Origin: Rosistilla ulvae
GTDB taxonomy: Bacteria; Planctomycetota; Planctomycetia; Pirellulales; Pirellulaceae
Length of the DNA stretch: 64,000 nucleotides
Reading direction: 5' to 3'
Assembly: GCF_007741475.1 (NCBI RefSeq)
Contig: NZ_CP036261.1
Location: 6,635,798 to 6,699,797, forward strand
Part shown: positions 18,065 through 27,454 of the stretch, in pieces
Position numbering within the stretch: position 1 is the stretch's first letter
Layout of the letters: every line of letters begins with the position of its first letter
Notes under the pieces: generated by a model
The model's database searches: none
What the model saw: the letters and a program-made list of their open reading frames with translations, nothing else
What the model was told of the DNA's origin: nothing
Made by a program: the position numbers and the translations under genes

Positions 18065-18847
18065 ATGTCATATCACGAATATTGGCGGTTGCATCGCCTG
18101 CCATTTGGCCAGGTCAATGGACGCGAAGACTTCTACGAAGGGACTAGCCAACGCGAGGCGATCGCCCGACTTCGCTTCCTGGTCGGCAACGCCCGTTCGG
18201 TGGGGCTGTTGATCGGCGGCCCCGGGTCGGGCCGCAGCTCGCTGCTGCGACATGTCAGCCGCAATGTGCTGTGGACTGGTGCGATCGTTGAAACGGTCCT
18301 GCTTTCGGGACGCTGCGACTCGCAAGCCGATTGGCTGGACCAGCTCTCCGGCGCGATGTGCGGCGAGCCAACGCTGCACAGCACCGACGCCTGGCGTCGG
18401 ACTTGCGACACGATCGACGCCGCCAGCCGGCAGGACGTCTACACGTGCCTGTTGGTCGACGACGCATCGAGCGTGGTCGCCGAATCGGTCAGTTCGCTGA
18501 TCAATCGATCGCGCCACGTGACCGCTGTCCTGGGTTGCAGCAACGAAACAGCTGGCAACCTGGTCCATCGAATCGGTGGCTGCCCGCTGCGGATCGACCT
18601 GCCACACTGGGCCCTTTCGGATTCCGCAGGCTTTGTTCGTCAAAGCGTCGCCGATGCCGGCGGCGATCCAGAACTGTTCAACGATGCGGCAATTGTCCGC
18701 TTGCACGAATTAAGCGAAGGGCGTGTGGCGACTCTCGCCCGACTAGCGGAACTGTCGCTGCTTGCCGGTGCTGGTGCCCGTGCAACTCAGATCACTCCCG
18801 ACATCGTCGAAGCGATCCAAGATGAAATGTTGGTCGCGGCGGCATAA
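18065..18847 (+). CDS. ExeA/GspA-like ATPase with Arg in place of the P-loop Lys
   Basis: A 260-residue AAA-type protein. The N-terminus YHEYWRLHRLPFG, followed by a short HEALARL-like segment (QREAIARLRFLV), is typical of ExeA/GspA (AAA_22) ATPases. The P-loop reads GGPGSGRSS at residues 51-59: the catalytic Lys is Arg57. Walker B is CLLVDDAS with Asp132 and Asp133. A sensor-like VTAVLGCSN and a C-terminal lid follow. ExeA family members work in general secretion, transposition or pilus-like systems, usually with a peptidoglycan-binding domain that is absent here. The substitution suggests weak or absent ATP hydrolysis. No secretion genes are adjacent. Confidence 0.75.
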   Translation: MSYHEYWRLHRLPFGQVNGREDFYEGTSQREAIARLRFLVGNARSVGLLIGGPGSGRSSLLRHVSRNVLWTGAIVETVLLSGRCDSQADWLDQLSGAMCGEPTLHSTDAWRRTCDTIDAASRQDVYTCLLVDDASSVVAESVSSLINRSRHVTAVLGCSNETAGNLVHRIGGCPLRIDLPHWALSDSAGFVRQSVADAGGDPELFNDAAIVRLHELSEGRVATLARLAELSLLAGAGARATQITPDIVEAIQDEMLVAAA

Positions 18848-18903
18848 CTGCGGCGTCGACAGAAGGCACTGTTAAGACAAACGCTATCGCGGCAGATCGC
18901 GAA

Positions 18904-19983
18904 CTACCAGCGAAGAACAGCGGTTCCCCAGGCGAGCCCCGCGCCAAAACCACACAGCAGCGCGTGCTGGCCGCGTTGGATCTTGCCGGCGCGAACGGCT
19001 TCATCAAGCGCCAACGGAATGCTCGCGGCGCTGGTATTCCCATAGCGATCGACGTTGACAAACACGCTTTCGCGATGCACGCCCAGATCGGAAACCGCGG
19101 AATCGATGATCCGCTGATTCGCTTGGTGCAAAATGATCAGACTCAGATCATCGGGCCCCATATCCAGTTCGTTCAAGACATCGATCGAACTCTCGGTGAC
19201 CACGCGAACGGCCCACTTGAAGACAGCGCGGCCATCCATCCAAAGATAGTGGCGACCTTCATTGAACGCATCGGGGACCAACGGAGTTCGCGAACCGCCG
19301 GCGGGAATGCACAACATCTTGCCGCCGCAGCCTTCGCTGCCTAACGTGTATTTCAGCAGGCCCGCCCCTTCGGGCTTATCGGGAACCAACAACACTGCCC
19401 CAGCGCCGTCGCCAAACAGCGGATAGGTCTTGGGATCGTGCGGGTTGATCGTGCGGCTCATCAGGTCGGCGCCAACAACCAGCACCTTCTTGGCGTTCCC
19501 CGCCGCAACAAATTGTGCCCCCGTCACCATCGCATACATGAAACCGGCACACGCGGCGTTGACGTCCATCGCCGGAGCGGTCGCTCCCAAACGCCGTTGC
19601 AAATGACACGCAGCCGACGGAGTTGGATGGTCGGGGGTCATCGTCGCGACCAAAATCATGTCGACTTCCGAAGCGTCGACCCCAGCATCCTTCAAACATC
19701 GCGACGCCGCTTCGTACGCCATGTCACTGGTCGCTTCGTCGGGGCGCGCCTTACGCCGCTCGCGAATCCCTGTCCGCTTGATGATCCAATCGCTATCGCA
19801 GCCAAGACTCGCCAGGTCGTCGTTGGTGACAATTTCACTGGGGGCGTAGGATCCGGTGGAAGCGACGCGGACACCAAGGGCTTGGCCAAGTCGACTGCGA
19901 CCGCCGGTCTGGGTCAGCGGTGCCGAACCGCGCTCGGATTTGGAACGGATTCCAGCGGAAGAAGATTCGGTAATCTGTGACAT
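18904..19983 (-). CDS. fabH: 3-oxoacyl-ACP synthase III
   Basis: A 359-residue KAS III that condenses acetyl-CoA (or another starter) with malonyl-ACP to begin fatty acid synthesis. The catalytic triad is visible: Cys145 in NAACAGFMYA, His286 in ILHQANQR and Asn316 in RYGNTSAASIP; a glycine-rich CGFGAGLAWGTAVL closes the protein. From the ATG at 19983 there is a polar extension of about 35 residues before the usual start of the fold (RVASTGSYAPSEIVTN); a start further upstream would add unrelated low-complexity sequence. Divergent from osmC, with 233 bases between. Not clustered with other fab genes here. Confidence 0.93.
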   Translation of the reverse strand: MSQITESSSAGIRSKSERGSAPLTQTGGRSRLGQALGVRVASTGSYAPSEIVTNDDLASLGCDSDWIIKRTGIRERRKARPDEATSDMAYEAASRCLKDAGVDASEVDMILVATMTPDHPTPSAACHLQRRLGATAPAMDVNAACAGFMYAMVTGAQFVAAGNAKKVLVVGADLMSRTINPHDPKTYPLFGDGAGAVLLVPDKPEGAGLLKYTLGSEGCGGKMLCIPAGGSRTPLVPDAFNEGRHYLWMDGRAVFKWAVRVVTESSIDVLNELDMGPDDLSLIILHQANQRIIDSAVSDLGVHRESVFVNVDRYGNTSAASIPLALDEAVRAGKIQRGQHALLCGFGAGLAWGTAVLRW

Positions 19984-20216
19984 TCGATAAGACGCCGATA
20001 GCAAACGCGAACAAAAAGGCCGGCAATCCCGTGCGGATTGCTGGCATGGATTCAGACCATAATACACGAATCGAACGTTTTGCGGCAGACGGAACCGCCC
20101 GACGACGACAATCCGCCCCCGGTTTCCGCCGACTTGTGCTCGATGTCCCAGCCGACGTACATTCCAGTCCGTGATTTGCCATTCCCAATCCTTTCGCGAT
20201 ACCAGGAGTTTCCCCA

Positions 20217-20627
20217 GTGGTCGAGATCCAATTGGAATACCAAGGCGGGCTGCGATGCCAAGCCACCCATGGCCCCAGCGGCTGTCAACTGTCGACCGAT
20301 GCTCCCGTCGACAACCAAGGCCGCGGAGAATCGTTCTCCCCCACCGATCTGGTGGCAACGGCCCTCGGCAGTTGTGTGAGCACGATCATGGGGATCTATG
20401 CCGATCGGCACGATCTGGATCTAACAGGCATGAAAGTTCGCGTTGAAAAACACATGTCGGCCGACCTGCCGCGACGTATCATGCGACTGCCCGTCGAAAT
20501 CCACGTTCCGATCAACTTAGACGATCGCCACCGCACCGCGATCGAAGCGGCAGCAGGACTCTGCCCCGTCCACCAAAGCCTGCGCGCCGACATCGAAGCT
20601 CCACTCGCCTTCCACTACCCTGAGTGA
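20217..20627 (+). CDS. OsmC/Ohr family protein
   Basis: A 136-residue cytoplasmic protein from a GTG at 20217, supported by AGGAG about eight bases upstream. OsmC family signatures are GESFSPTDLVATALGSCVSTI with the first redox Cys, and AAGLCPVHQSL with the second Cys. Family members reduce organic hydroperoxides with dithiol cofactors; this short version is closest to the general OsmC group, and peroxide specificity cannot be decided. Lies between fabH (divergent) and the FecR-like gene (convergent). A weak hairpin (20754-20760 with 20782-20788) sits in the 193-base gap downstream. Confidence 0.88.
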   Translation: MVEIQLEYQGGLRCQATHGPSGCQLSTDAPVDNQGRGESFSPTDLVATALGSCVSTIMGIYADRHDLDLTGMKVRVEKHMSADLPRRIMRLPVEIHVPINLDDRHRTAIEAAAGLCPVHQSLRADIEAPLAFHYPE

Positions 20628-20820
20628 TCCACAAAATCCAGTCGGGGAGAACGGGAGTGGGGGAGCTAACATGCCCGCCGTTCATGAGCCCGCCGCCGCG
20701 ACCTTCCCCATCCCACCCGCACAGCGCGGGAGAGCCGAAAAACGAGCATCAAGCAAGTTTTTCGGGATGAGGGCCTTCCGCAAACTTGTTGCGATAGGTT
20801 GAAGCGAAAAAATCTGCAAG

Positions 20821-23262
20821 CTATCGCTCCAGCACCGATAGCGGCGTCGGCGGCTGCCCCCAGACCAGATCCTTGGCCGCCAGTTTGGTGTCCCACTTCT
20901 TCGCTGCAGCAGCCCGACGCGGCCCCGTTTCCTGAGGCCGGAAGTTCAGCGTGGTCCCCGTGATTTCACGAAGGTTTTCCAACGCGAGAACGCGCGTTGC
21001 CAAAGCGCCGTCGTTGAGCGCTTCGATCAAGGCAAAGTCCTCTCCGCTGGCCAGTTGCTCGGGAGAATACCCCCACAACAAGCGATACAGCCCCGGCGCT
21101 CGAGCGGCATCCATCCGAAAGATCGAATCGCGGAGATCAGTTGCGTACTGGCCGCCGCGATCCAAATGCGACTGAACGGCGACGAAGTGCTCCTGCCAAT
21201 GTGATTTCTGCGCGTCGTTCTCGAAGATCCCCTTGGTACCGAAGTAGACGTCCGAAACTCCCAGAGCCAACAACGACCGAGCGGCCAAGGCAGCGACTTC
21301 GGCACGCCGGAACCCAACCGCCTCACGCAGCGAGATCTCGATAGTTTTTGTCTCGTCGATCAACTCCAACAATCCTTTCCGCGACAGGCTGTCGATCGAA
21401 ACCGCATTCGCTTCGGGAGCCTCTGCCCAAGCGGGCGAATCGGCGCTAGCGTTTGTCGCTTCCGCCGTGCCGATCCGACTCCAACGAACCCTTTCAGCCA
21501 GGGAAACATCATCCCCTCCCTCAACAGTCCAACCAACACTCCCTGCCAGAACTTGGAGCGCGACGACCTGTTGGATCGATTCAGCCACCACCGGATCGGC
21601 TCCTGGAGCGCGGAAGACCGCGACCTGAATCGCAGCTCGAGACTCCGCGGTCGGCAGATGCAGCGTCGCCAACTGCCCCGCAAGATTCAGTTCGACCGTC
21701 GCATCGGGTGTCGCCGATTCCAACACGAACCGACCGTACGCCAGATTGATCGTGGGGGCCGAATCATCCGCTGCAGCGAACGAGAAATCGGCCTCTCCCA
21801 CACTGGTCAACGCCACCCCGTCGGCCAACAAAATTCGGCTGCGAAAGGTCGGCAGATTCACCAGCGAGCTGCCCGAGACAACTGCCGCCCCCTTCGTCAC
21901 GCGTTCCCATCCTGCGTCGGTTCGGGACAGCAGCAGGGTCCCTTGCGATTCCAGAACGCCCACCTGCTGAGCCACATCCACCGGCGCGGGCGGATCTGCC
22001 GGCGCGGCCGCTGCGGCCGGTTCCATTGCGGGTTCAGGACTCAACGATGCTGCGGGGCTGACGGGCTCCGTTGCGGCAGGGGGGGCCGGCATCGCGGGCT
22101 CCTCAGGGGCAAGCTCCGCTGGGGGCTGCGGCGACGGAACCGTGTTTGCGTTGACAGGATCGGCGGACGTTGGCATCACAGCCTTCGGATCGGCGGCGGG
22201 ATCAGACGCATTGGATTCCGGGGCGTTCGACGCGGGCGCTGGCACTGCGGGGACCGCGACCGCCGGCGTCGCCGAAGCGGCTGGCATCGTCGATTCGTCA
22301 GCGGCTGGCGCGACGGAATCGCTGCCGGCGGCTGGCGCGGTGGCGGCGGGAATCTCGACAGCCGAAAGATCTGAACCCGTCGCCGCGGCAGCGGGGCTGC
22401 GTGGGCTCGCCTCTTCGACAACGACCGTATCCGGCTGTTCGCCAACAGGCCCAAACCCAGGGGCTGGCAGGTCCTCGCGATCGATCCTCAACGGATCCTC
22501 GGCGGTGTATTCTTGCGGCGTATCGGAGGCCAAACGCGAGACCGGCTGAAATGCTTTGGCAATGATAAATAACAGCACCGCACACAGCCCCAAGGTCATC
22601 AACCAAGGGAGAATTCGCGACGGCCGGCCAGCTCGCAAATACTCGGGCACATCGGGACGGCGGGGCGAAAGCCCGGCGGCATGTCCATTCGCGGCGGATT
22701 GCGTGACAGCAGCCGATCGAAACGGAACGGCGACCGTCGATGCGGAATCGATCTCTTGAGCGGGCCCCCGTTCCACTGTCGCCGCCTCTGCAACAGGCAG
22801 ATCCAAAGAAGCGACCGAAGGATTGCTCAACAACGGACCGTCGGGGCTGATTGCCGTCGCCTCGCTGTCCGCAGCAAGTCCCTGGGAAAGCTGGTAGATC
22901 CGGTCGCGCAACCCGTGCGGAACCAATGCTGGTCGCGAAAGGACAAGTGTCAGGATCTGATGGCACGCGGCGGCTTCGGACATGTGCACGTCCGATTCCA
23001 ACAGGACCCGCTCGACTTCCGGAATCCGCTCGCCCGGCAGAACGCTGTCCAAATATTCCGCGATCGTATTGGCGTCTTCGATCGGATGAACCGCCCCCAC
23101 AGCGGGTGCCCCCAGATCGGTGCGTTGGATCGACGCCTTGATCTTGTCGGCTAATTGCGTCGCGTAGGGACTATCGCGCAGCTTCGCCGAAAGCGCTTCG
23201 TTCGCCTCTTCGGGCAACACATGATCCAAATATGCCAACAGGGTACGAACGGTTAAACGCAT
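20821..23262 (-). CDS. Large single-pass protein with FecR-like domain
   Basis: An 813-residue protein. Residues 1-115 contain two helical segments (LLAYLDHVLPEEANEALSAK and TIAEYLDSVLPGERIPEVER) reminiscent of anti-sigma-factor N-domains, but without the His and Cys zinc ligands. A membrane helix follows near 219-240 (LPWLMTLGLCAVLLFIIAKA), then about 190 residues of Ala/Pro/Glu-rich linker, and a FecR-like beta-rich domain (about 435-600, including RSRILLADGVALTSVGEADF). The C-terminal 200 residues are helical. It may sense or regulate across the inner membrane, in the manner of FecR-type anti-sigma regulators; no sigma factor gene is adjacent. The function is inferred only. Confidence 0.65.
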   Translation of the reverse strand: MRLTVRTLLAYLDHVLPEEANEALSAKLRDSPYATQLADKIKASIQRTDLGAPAVGAVHPIEDANTIAEYLDSVLPGERIPEVERVLLESDVHMSEAAACHQILTLVLSRPALVPHGLRDRIYQLSQGLAADSEATAISPDGPLLSNPSVASLDLPVAEAATVERGPAQEIDSASTVAVPFRSAAVTQSAANGHAAGLSPRRPDVPEYLRAGRPSRILPWLMTLGLCAVLLFIIAKAFQPVSRLASDTPQEYTAEDPLRIDREDLPAPGFGPVGEQPDTVVVEEASPRSPAAAATGSDLSAVEIPAATAPAAGSDSVAPAADESTMPAASATPAVAVPAVPAPASNAPESNASDPAADPKAVMPTSADPVNANTVPSPQPPAELAPEEPAMPAPPAATEPVSPAASLSPEPAMEPAAAAAPADPPAPVDVAQQVGVLESQGTLLLSRTDAGWERVTKGAAVVSGSSLVNLPTFRSRILLADGVALTSVGEADFSFAAADDSAPTINLAYGRFVLESATPDATVELNLAGQLATLHLPTAESRAAIQVAVFRAPGADPVVAESIQQVVALQVLAGSVGWTVEGGDDVSLAERVRWSRIGTAEATNASADSPAWAEAPEANAVSIDSLSRKGLLELIDETKTIEISLREAVGFRRAEVAALAARSLLALGVSDVYFGTKGIFENDAQKSHWQEHFVAVQSHLDRGGQYATDLRDSIFRMDAARAPGLYRLLWGYSPEQLASGEDFALIEALNDGALATRVLALENLREITGTTLNFRPQETGPRRAAAAKKWDTKLAAKDLVWGQPPTPLSVLER

Positions 23263-23469
23263 GAAGAAGATTCCCGATGGAGCAAGCAGTTGTCACGGCG
23301 ACCGCTGAACAAGTTCTACGCGGCCCCAGAGAAACCATCGGGCGATCGATCGCAACCGAGGCTCCCCATTAATAGTTAGTGGGCCGCGGAGGCTGCGTCC
23401 GTACAAGAATCTTAGAAATTTAGCGAAATCGCACGTTCGATCGGGTTTCGCCCGGCGACGCTTGCAAAA

Positions 23470-24444
23470 TCAAGCAGCCTGCTTTGCCGCCATCCGATCC
23501 ATTCGTCGCTGAATCTTCTCGGGAACGTCACGCCAACGGCGGTGCATCCACCAATATTGCTCGGGACTTAGAGCGATCGCCTTCTCCAGCCGCTCGTTGT
23601 ACCAACAGGTCAGCTCGGTCACGCCTCCCAGCTCCGGACCGGCTTCGCGCGGATCGGCGACGCCGTTGCAACCGATCTCGAATTGCATCGGGCCAGTCGT
23701 CCGGCGAGAGTAGAATACTGCCATCGGAGCGTCGTTGGCTAAGGTAAACAGCGCCAGCGCCTTGTGGCACGACGTCGGTTTGCCGAAGAAGTTGACCCAA
23801 CAACCGCGGGCGCCGGCAAACTGGTCGGCCACCAGCGAGAGCGTGCCGTTGGATTCCAGATGCTGTTGGATGATGTCGGCCGAGCCCTCTTTGTCGACAA
23901 GCATCTGGCCGTGCATGCCGCGGAACTGGGTGATGTAACGATGCAGGAAGCGGTTGTCCAACGGCCGCGCGACGGTCATCGTCGGGATCCCAAACAGCCC
24001 CGTCGCGTAGCCACCGATCTCAAAATTGCCGTAATGTCCGCTGACCAAGACCATTGGGCGGCCTTCCAAAAACGGCCGCAGGAAGATGCCCGAGGTGGGG
24101 AAATCGAGCATCTGCCGCCAGTTGGAAAGGTGCAATCGCCGACGCGACCATGCGATTTCGCAAGCCATCATCACCAGGTGAGCCCACATTTGGCGACGCG
24201 TCTCATTAATTTGCTGGTCGCTAGCGTTGGGAGATGCGATCCGCAGATTGGTGTCGATAATCCGGCGGCGGAGCTGTAAAACGTCCGAAACCAGGTAGGC
24301 CAAGCCGTTGCAAACCGGTTGCATCCGCTGGACCGAAAGCGTTTGGATGACGGCAAACAGCGTCCGCACCAAGAGATAGACGGCAAAATCGATAGCGGTC
24401 TGCTTGTTCACGCGACGTCGAATCCTTTTCATTGCCAAAATCAT
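23470..24444 (-). CDS. LpxL/HtrB-like lipid A or lysophospholipid acyltransferase
   Basis: A 324-residue membrane-associated acyltransferase. The HX4(D/E) catalytic motif is SGHYGNFE with His137 and Glu142, followed by the later block VDKEGSADIIQQHL and VADQFAGARGCWVNFFG, both typical of LpxL/LpxM. An N-terminal hydrophobic anchor is present at about 17-37, and HRRW near the C-terminus matches the family. It would add a secondary acyl chain to lipid A or a related lipid, consistent with the LptD-like gene at 36-39 kb. ATG at 24444 chosen; an internal ATG at 24432 is possible. Divergent from the GlmU-like gene. Confidence 0.85.
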   Translation of the reverse strand: MILAMKRIRRRVNKQTAIDFAVYLLVRTLFAVIQTLSVQRMQPVCNGLAYLVSDVLQLRRRIIDTNLRIASPNASDQQINETRRQMWAHLVMMACEIAWSRRRLHLSNWRQMLDFPTSGIFLRPFLEGRPMVLVSGHYGNFEIGGYATGLFGIPTMTVARPLDNRFLHRYITQFRGMHGQMLVDKEGSADIIQQHLESNGTLSLVADQFAGARGCWVNFFGKPTSCHKALALFTLANDAPMAVFYSRRTTGPMQFEIGCNGVADPREAGPELGGVTELTCWYNERLEKAIALSPEQYWWMHRRWRDVPEKIQRRMDRMAAKQAA

Positions 24445-24642
24445 CCGCCCCCGTCGGGGCAGCTTTTGTCGGTCCTAGATATGTCGGCCCATTGTGTCAG
24501 GACATTCCCCAGCCGAAAAGATCAGTCGGCCCCACCGACGACTGAGTCGCTGTGTCGGGGTATCCCCGGTGTTCACTGACCTGCGGGCATGGCAAGATAC
24601 TCGCCATTCCCAGTCCCCTCCTTTCCAAAGCTCGTCGCAGAT

Positions 24643-25401
24643 ATGAATGCTCCCATCGCTGTCGTACTCGCCGCTGGCAAAGGCACTCGAATGAAGAGTG
24701 AACTGGCCAAGGTTCTGTTCCCCGTTTGCGATCGCCCGATGATCCACTTCGTGATCGACGCGTTGCAAGCCGCCGGTGTCGCCAAGACGATCGTCGTCGT
24801 CGGCCACCAACAGGAGAAGGTCCGCGAGACGCTCAAGGATCGCGAGAACATCGAATTTGTCGTCCAAGCCGAACAACTGGGGACCGGGCACGCCGTTCAG
24901 GTCTGCCGCGAAAACCTGCAATCGCACGACGGTCCCGTGATCGTGCTCGCTGGCGATTCGCCGCTGCTGCAGTCGACCAGCCTGAAAACGCTGTTGGCCG
25001 AATTCGAAAAGACGCAGCCCGCGCTGCTGCAGGGAACGTTGCACAAAAGCGATCCGACCGGTCTGGGACGGATCGTCCGCGATGCCGAAGGCCGCTTCAC
25101 CGGGATCGTCGAAGAGAAGGATGCCACCGACCAGCAGCGGAAGATCACCGAAGTGAACATGAGTACGTACATCTTCAATTGCAGCGATCTGCTCGACGCG
25201 CTGGGTCAATTGAAGCAGAATAACAGCCAGGCCGAATATTACCTGACCGATTGCGCCGCTCTGCTGGGCGCAGCCGGTCGTCCGGTCGAAGCGCTTCCTG
25301 TGCTGCAAGATTGCGAATCGTTGAGCATCAACAACCAAGAAGAGCTTGCCATCGTGGACGCCAAGATGCGCGAGATGGGCTATGCCAGCAACGATGCTTA
25401 A
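24643..25401 (+). CDS. GlmU N-terminal-domain nucleotidyltransferase
   Basis: A 252-residue protein from the ATG at 24643, chosen because the fold starts right after it (APIAVVLAAGKGTRMKSELA); an earlier in-frame ATG adds unrelated residues. The uridylyltransferase motifs are present: LAAGKGTRM, LGTGHAVQ, VLAGDSPLL, GLGRIVRD and SQAEYYLTD. This matches the GlcNAc-1-phosphate uridylyltransferase half of GlmU, giving UDP-GlcNAc for peptidoglycan and lipopolysaccharide. The left-handed beta-helix acetyltransferase half is absent: the protein ends after a linker helix. Either another protein acetylates glucosamine-1-phosphate or this enzyme has another sugar substrate. It precedes prs, as glmU does in many bacteria. 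Confidence 0.82.
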   Translation: MNAPIAVVLAAGKGTRMKSELAKVLFPVCDRPMIHFVIDALQAAGVAKTIVVVGHQQEKVRETLKDRENIEFVVQAEQLGTGHAVQVCRENLQSHDGPVIVLAGDSPLLQSTSLKTLLAEFEKTQPALLQGTLHKSDPTGLGRIVRDAEGRFTGIVEEKDATDQQRKITEVNMSTYIFNCSDLLDALGQLKQNNSQAEYYLTDCAALLGAAGRPVEALPVLQDCESLSINNQEELAIVDAKMREMGYASNDA

Positions 25402-25450
25402 CTTTCAAGTGCCTACACCTTCCCCAACGCTTCAGCAGCGGGCTTCCAAG

Positions 25451-26404
25451 ATGCGTGAACTAAAGATCTTCAGCGGTCGAGCCAATCCAGAGCTCTCGCA
25501 CAACGTCTGCAACGAATTGCATCTGTCCCCCGGAGCGATCACGTTGGGAAAATTCCCCGACGGTGAAAACTTCTGCAAGATCGATGAAGACGTCCGCGGC
25601 CGCGACGTCTATCTGGTCCAACCGACCTGCCCACCGGTCAACGATACCCTGATGGAACTGTTGATCATGATCGACAGTTGCAAACGGGCCAGCGCGCAAC
25701 GGATCACCGCGGTGATCCCTTATTTCGGTTACGCCCGCCAAGATCGCAAAGACGAAGGCCGCGTGCCGATCACAGCCAAGATGGTCGCTAACATCATCAC
25801 CCGCGCCGGCGCCGACCGCGTCCTCACGATGGACCTGCACGCGGCTCAAATCCAAGGCTTCTTCGACGTCCCCGTCGATCACCTCTACGCCGCTCCCGTC
25901 CTCAACCAACACTTCCTGGAACAGGAATACGATCCCAACGAACTGGTCGTCGTTAGCCCCGACGAAGGAAGCATCAAGCGAGCCGTTGGGCACAAGGAAC
26001 GACTGGGCGGCCACCTGGCGATCGTCGACAAACGCCGCAGCAGCGCGACGGAAGTCGAACAGCACACGATCATCGGGTCGAGTGTCGAGGGGAAGATCTG
26101 TTTGATGTTCGACGACATGATCAGCACCGCCGGATCGATCTGCGGTGCAGCGTCGCTGGTTCACGCTTCGGGCGCCAAAGAGATTCATGTCGCCGCCACC
26201 CACGGCATCTTCTCCGGCCCGGCGATCGAACGAATCAAAGCCTCGCCGATCGACAGCATCGTGATCACCGATACGATTCCGCTTACGCCCGGCAAGATGT
26301 TGCCGAACATCAAAGTCCGCTCGGTCGCCAAATTCCTAGCCGAAGCGATCAAGCGGATCCACAACGATCAATCGATCAGCGCGATGTTCCGCAACAAAAA
26401 ATAG
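25451..26404 (+). CDS. prs: Ribose-phosphate pyrophosphokinase
   Basis: A 317-residue enzyme that makes PRPP from ribose-5-phosphate and ATP. Signatures are MRELKIFSGRANPEL, PYFGYARQDRKDEGR, TMDLHAAQIQGFFDVPVDHL and the PRPP loop MFDDMISTAGSI. The segment reading VVVSPDEGSIKRA differs from the more usual VVSPDVGG. The start at 25451 places the usual N-terminus exactly; an in-frame ATG at 25394 would overlap the upstream stop codon and add 19 atypical residues. It follows the GlmU-like gene by 49 bases and is probably co-transcribed with it. Confidence 0.95.
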   Translation: MRELKIFSGRANPELSHNVCNELHLSPGAITLGKFPDGENFCKIDEDVRGRDVYLVQPTCPPVNDTLMELLIMIDSCKRASAQRITAVIPYFGYARQDRKDEGRVPITAKMVANIITRAGADRVLTMDLHAAQIQGFFDVPVDHLYAAPVLNQHFLEQEYDPNELVVVSPDEGSIKRAVGHKERLGGHLAIVDKRRSSATEVEQHTIIGSSVEGKICLMFDDMISTAGSICGAASLVHASGAKEIHVAATHGIFSGPAIERIKASPIDSIVITDTIPLTPGKMLPNIKVRSVAKFLAEAIKRIHNDQSISAMFRNKK

Positions 26405-26448
26405 ACCGTCGCTCTCATCAACACCTTCCATCATCAGGCGCCAGCCCC

Positions 26449-27252
26449 ATGCCGCTCTTGATCGAACACGTCTGCCAGTCGCTGGCCGCGGTCGCTCCGC
26501 TGCGACTGGCCGAATCGTGGGACAACGTGGGACTGTTGATCGGCGATCGCCAACGCGATTGCCGGCGCGTGATGACCTGCCTGACGATCACCCCCGATGT
26601 CGTTGCCGAAGCGACCGACCAACAGGTCGATCTGATCGTCGCGCACCATCCATTGCCCTTCAAACCGATGGCTCGGCTGACCACCGACTCGACGGCCAGC
26701 GGAATGGTGCTGGAACTGGCGGCCCATCGGATCGCCGTCTACAGCGCTCACACGGCGTTTGATTCGGCCCGGCGTGGGATCAACCAACAACTCGCCGAAG
26801 GCTTGCAACTGACCGACATCGCTCCTCTGCTACCCGATCCGGCCGACACTTCGGAGACGCCCGACGGGAGTGGTCGTTATGGCCGCGTGGCAGCGACGAC
26901 GCTGGAACAGATCATGCGTCGCGCCGCCGACTTTCTGAAACTGCCCAAGGTCCGCTACGTCGGCGATCCCGACGCGGCGGTCACCAAAGTCGCCTTGGCC
27001 TGTGGCAGCGGCGGATCGTTTCTGGACGCCGCCCGCCGCAAGGGCTGCGATTGCATGCTCACCGGCGAATCCAACTTTCATGCCTGTCTAGAGGCCCAAT
27101 CGCAGGGGATCGGGCTGATCCTGGTCGGGCATTACGCCAGCGAACGCTTTGCGATGGAACAACTGGCCGACCACCTGATGCAAGAGCACGACGAGCTTAC
27201 CGTCTGGGCAAGCCGCAGCGAATCGGACCCATTGCGCCAGTTTTCTCTATAG
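26449..27252 (+). CDS. NIF3/DUF34 family dinuclear-metal protein
   Basis: A 267-residue protein with the family metal-binding pattern: AHHPLPFKP (two His), SAHTAFDS (His, Asp), and near the C-terminus GHYASERFAME (His, Glu). The N-terminus (AESWDNVGLLIGD) is also typical. NIF3 proteins form hexamers and have been linked to GTP cyclohydrolase I type 2 annotation, but their reaction is not settled. It is 44 bases downstream of prs on the same strand, so it may be the last gene of a glmU-prs-NIF3 operon. Confidence 0.88.
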   Translation: MPLLIEHVCQSLAAVAPLRLAESWDNVGLLIGDRQRDCRRVMTCLTITPDVVAEATDQQVDLIVAHHPLPFKPMARLTTDSTASGMVLELAAHRIAVYSAHTAFDSARRGINQQLAEGLQLTDIAPLLPDPADTSETPDGSGRYGRVAATTLEQIMRRAADFLKLPKVRYVGDPDAAVTKVALACGSGGSFLDAARRKGCDCMLTGESNFHACLEAQSQGIGLILVGHYASERFAMEQLADHLMQEHDELTVWASRSESDPLRQFSL

Positions 27253-27454
27253 CGAATCGCTCGATTTCTGCGATCCGCCCGATCGGCTGCGTTTGACCTT
27301 CGGCCGCTCCGGTCTAGAATGCGGTCAGCGAACACTGGCTGCGTTCCTACCATGCTTACAGCGAGATCGAATTCGCCCAGCCGTTGCCCGCCCCACTGGG
27401 AGCGCTGGCCATTCGATCCTCTCGCTCGTTCATCCGCTCCACGAAGGAAATCCA

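Noticed and set aside
17859-18212. Plus-strand open frame of 117 codons ahead of the ExeA-like gene
   Set aside because: It overlaps the better-supported ATPase frame by about 150 bases, and its content shows no domain. Treated as chance.
20754-20788. Hairpin CAAGTTT/AAACTTG between osmC and the FecR-like gene as a terminator
   Set aside because: Only a 7-base AT-rich stem with a 21-base loop; too weak to list as a feature.
27293-27454. 54-residue N-terminal extension of the GT2 glycosyltransferase
   Set aside because: The ATG at 27455 has a good ribosome-binding site and matches the usual start of the fold; the extension is unlike any GT2 N-terminus.
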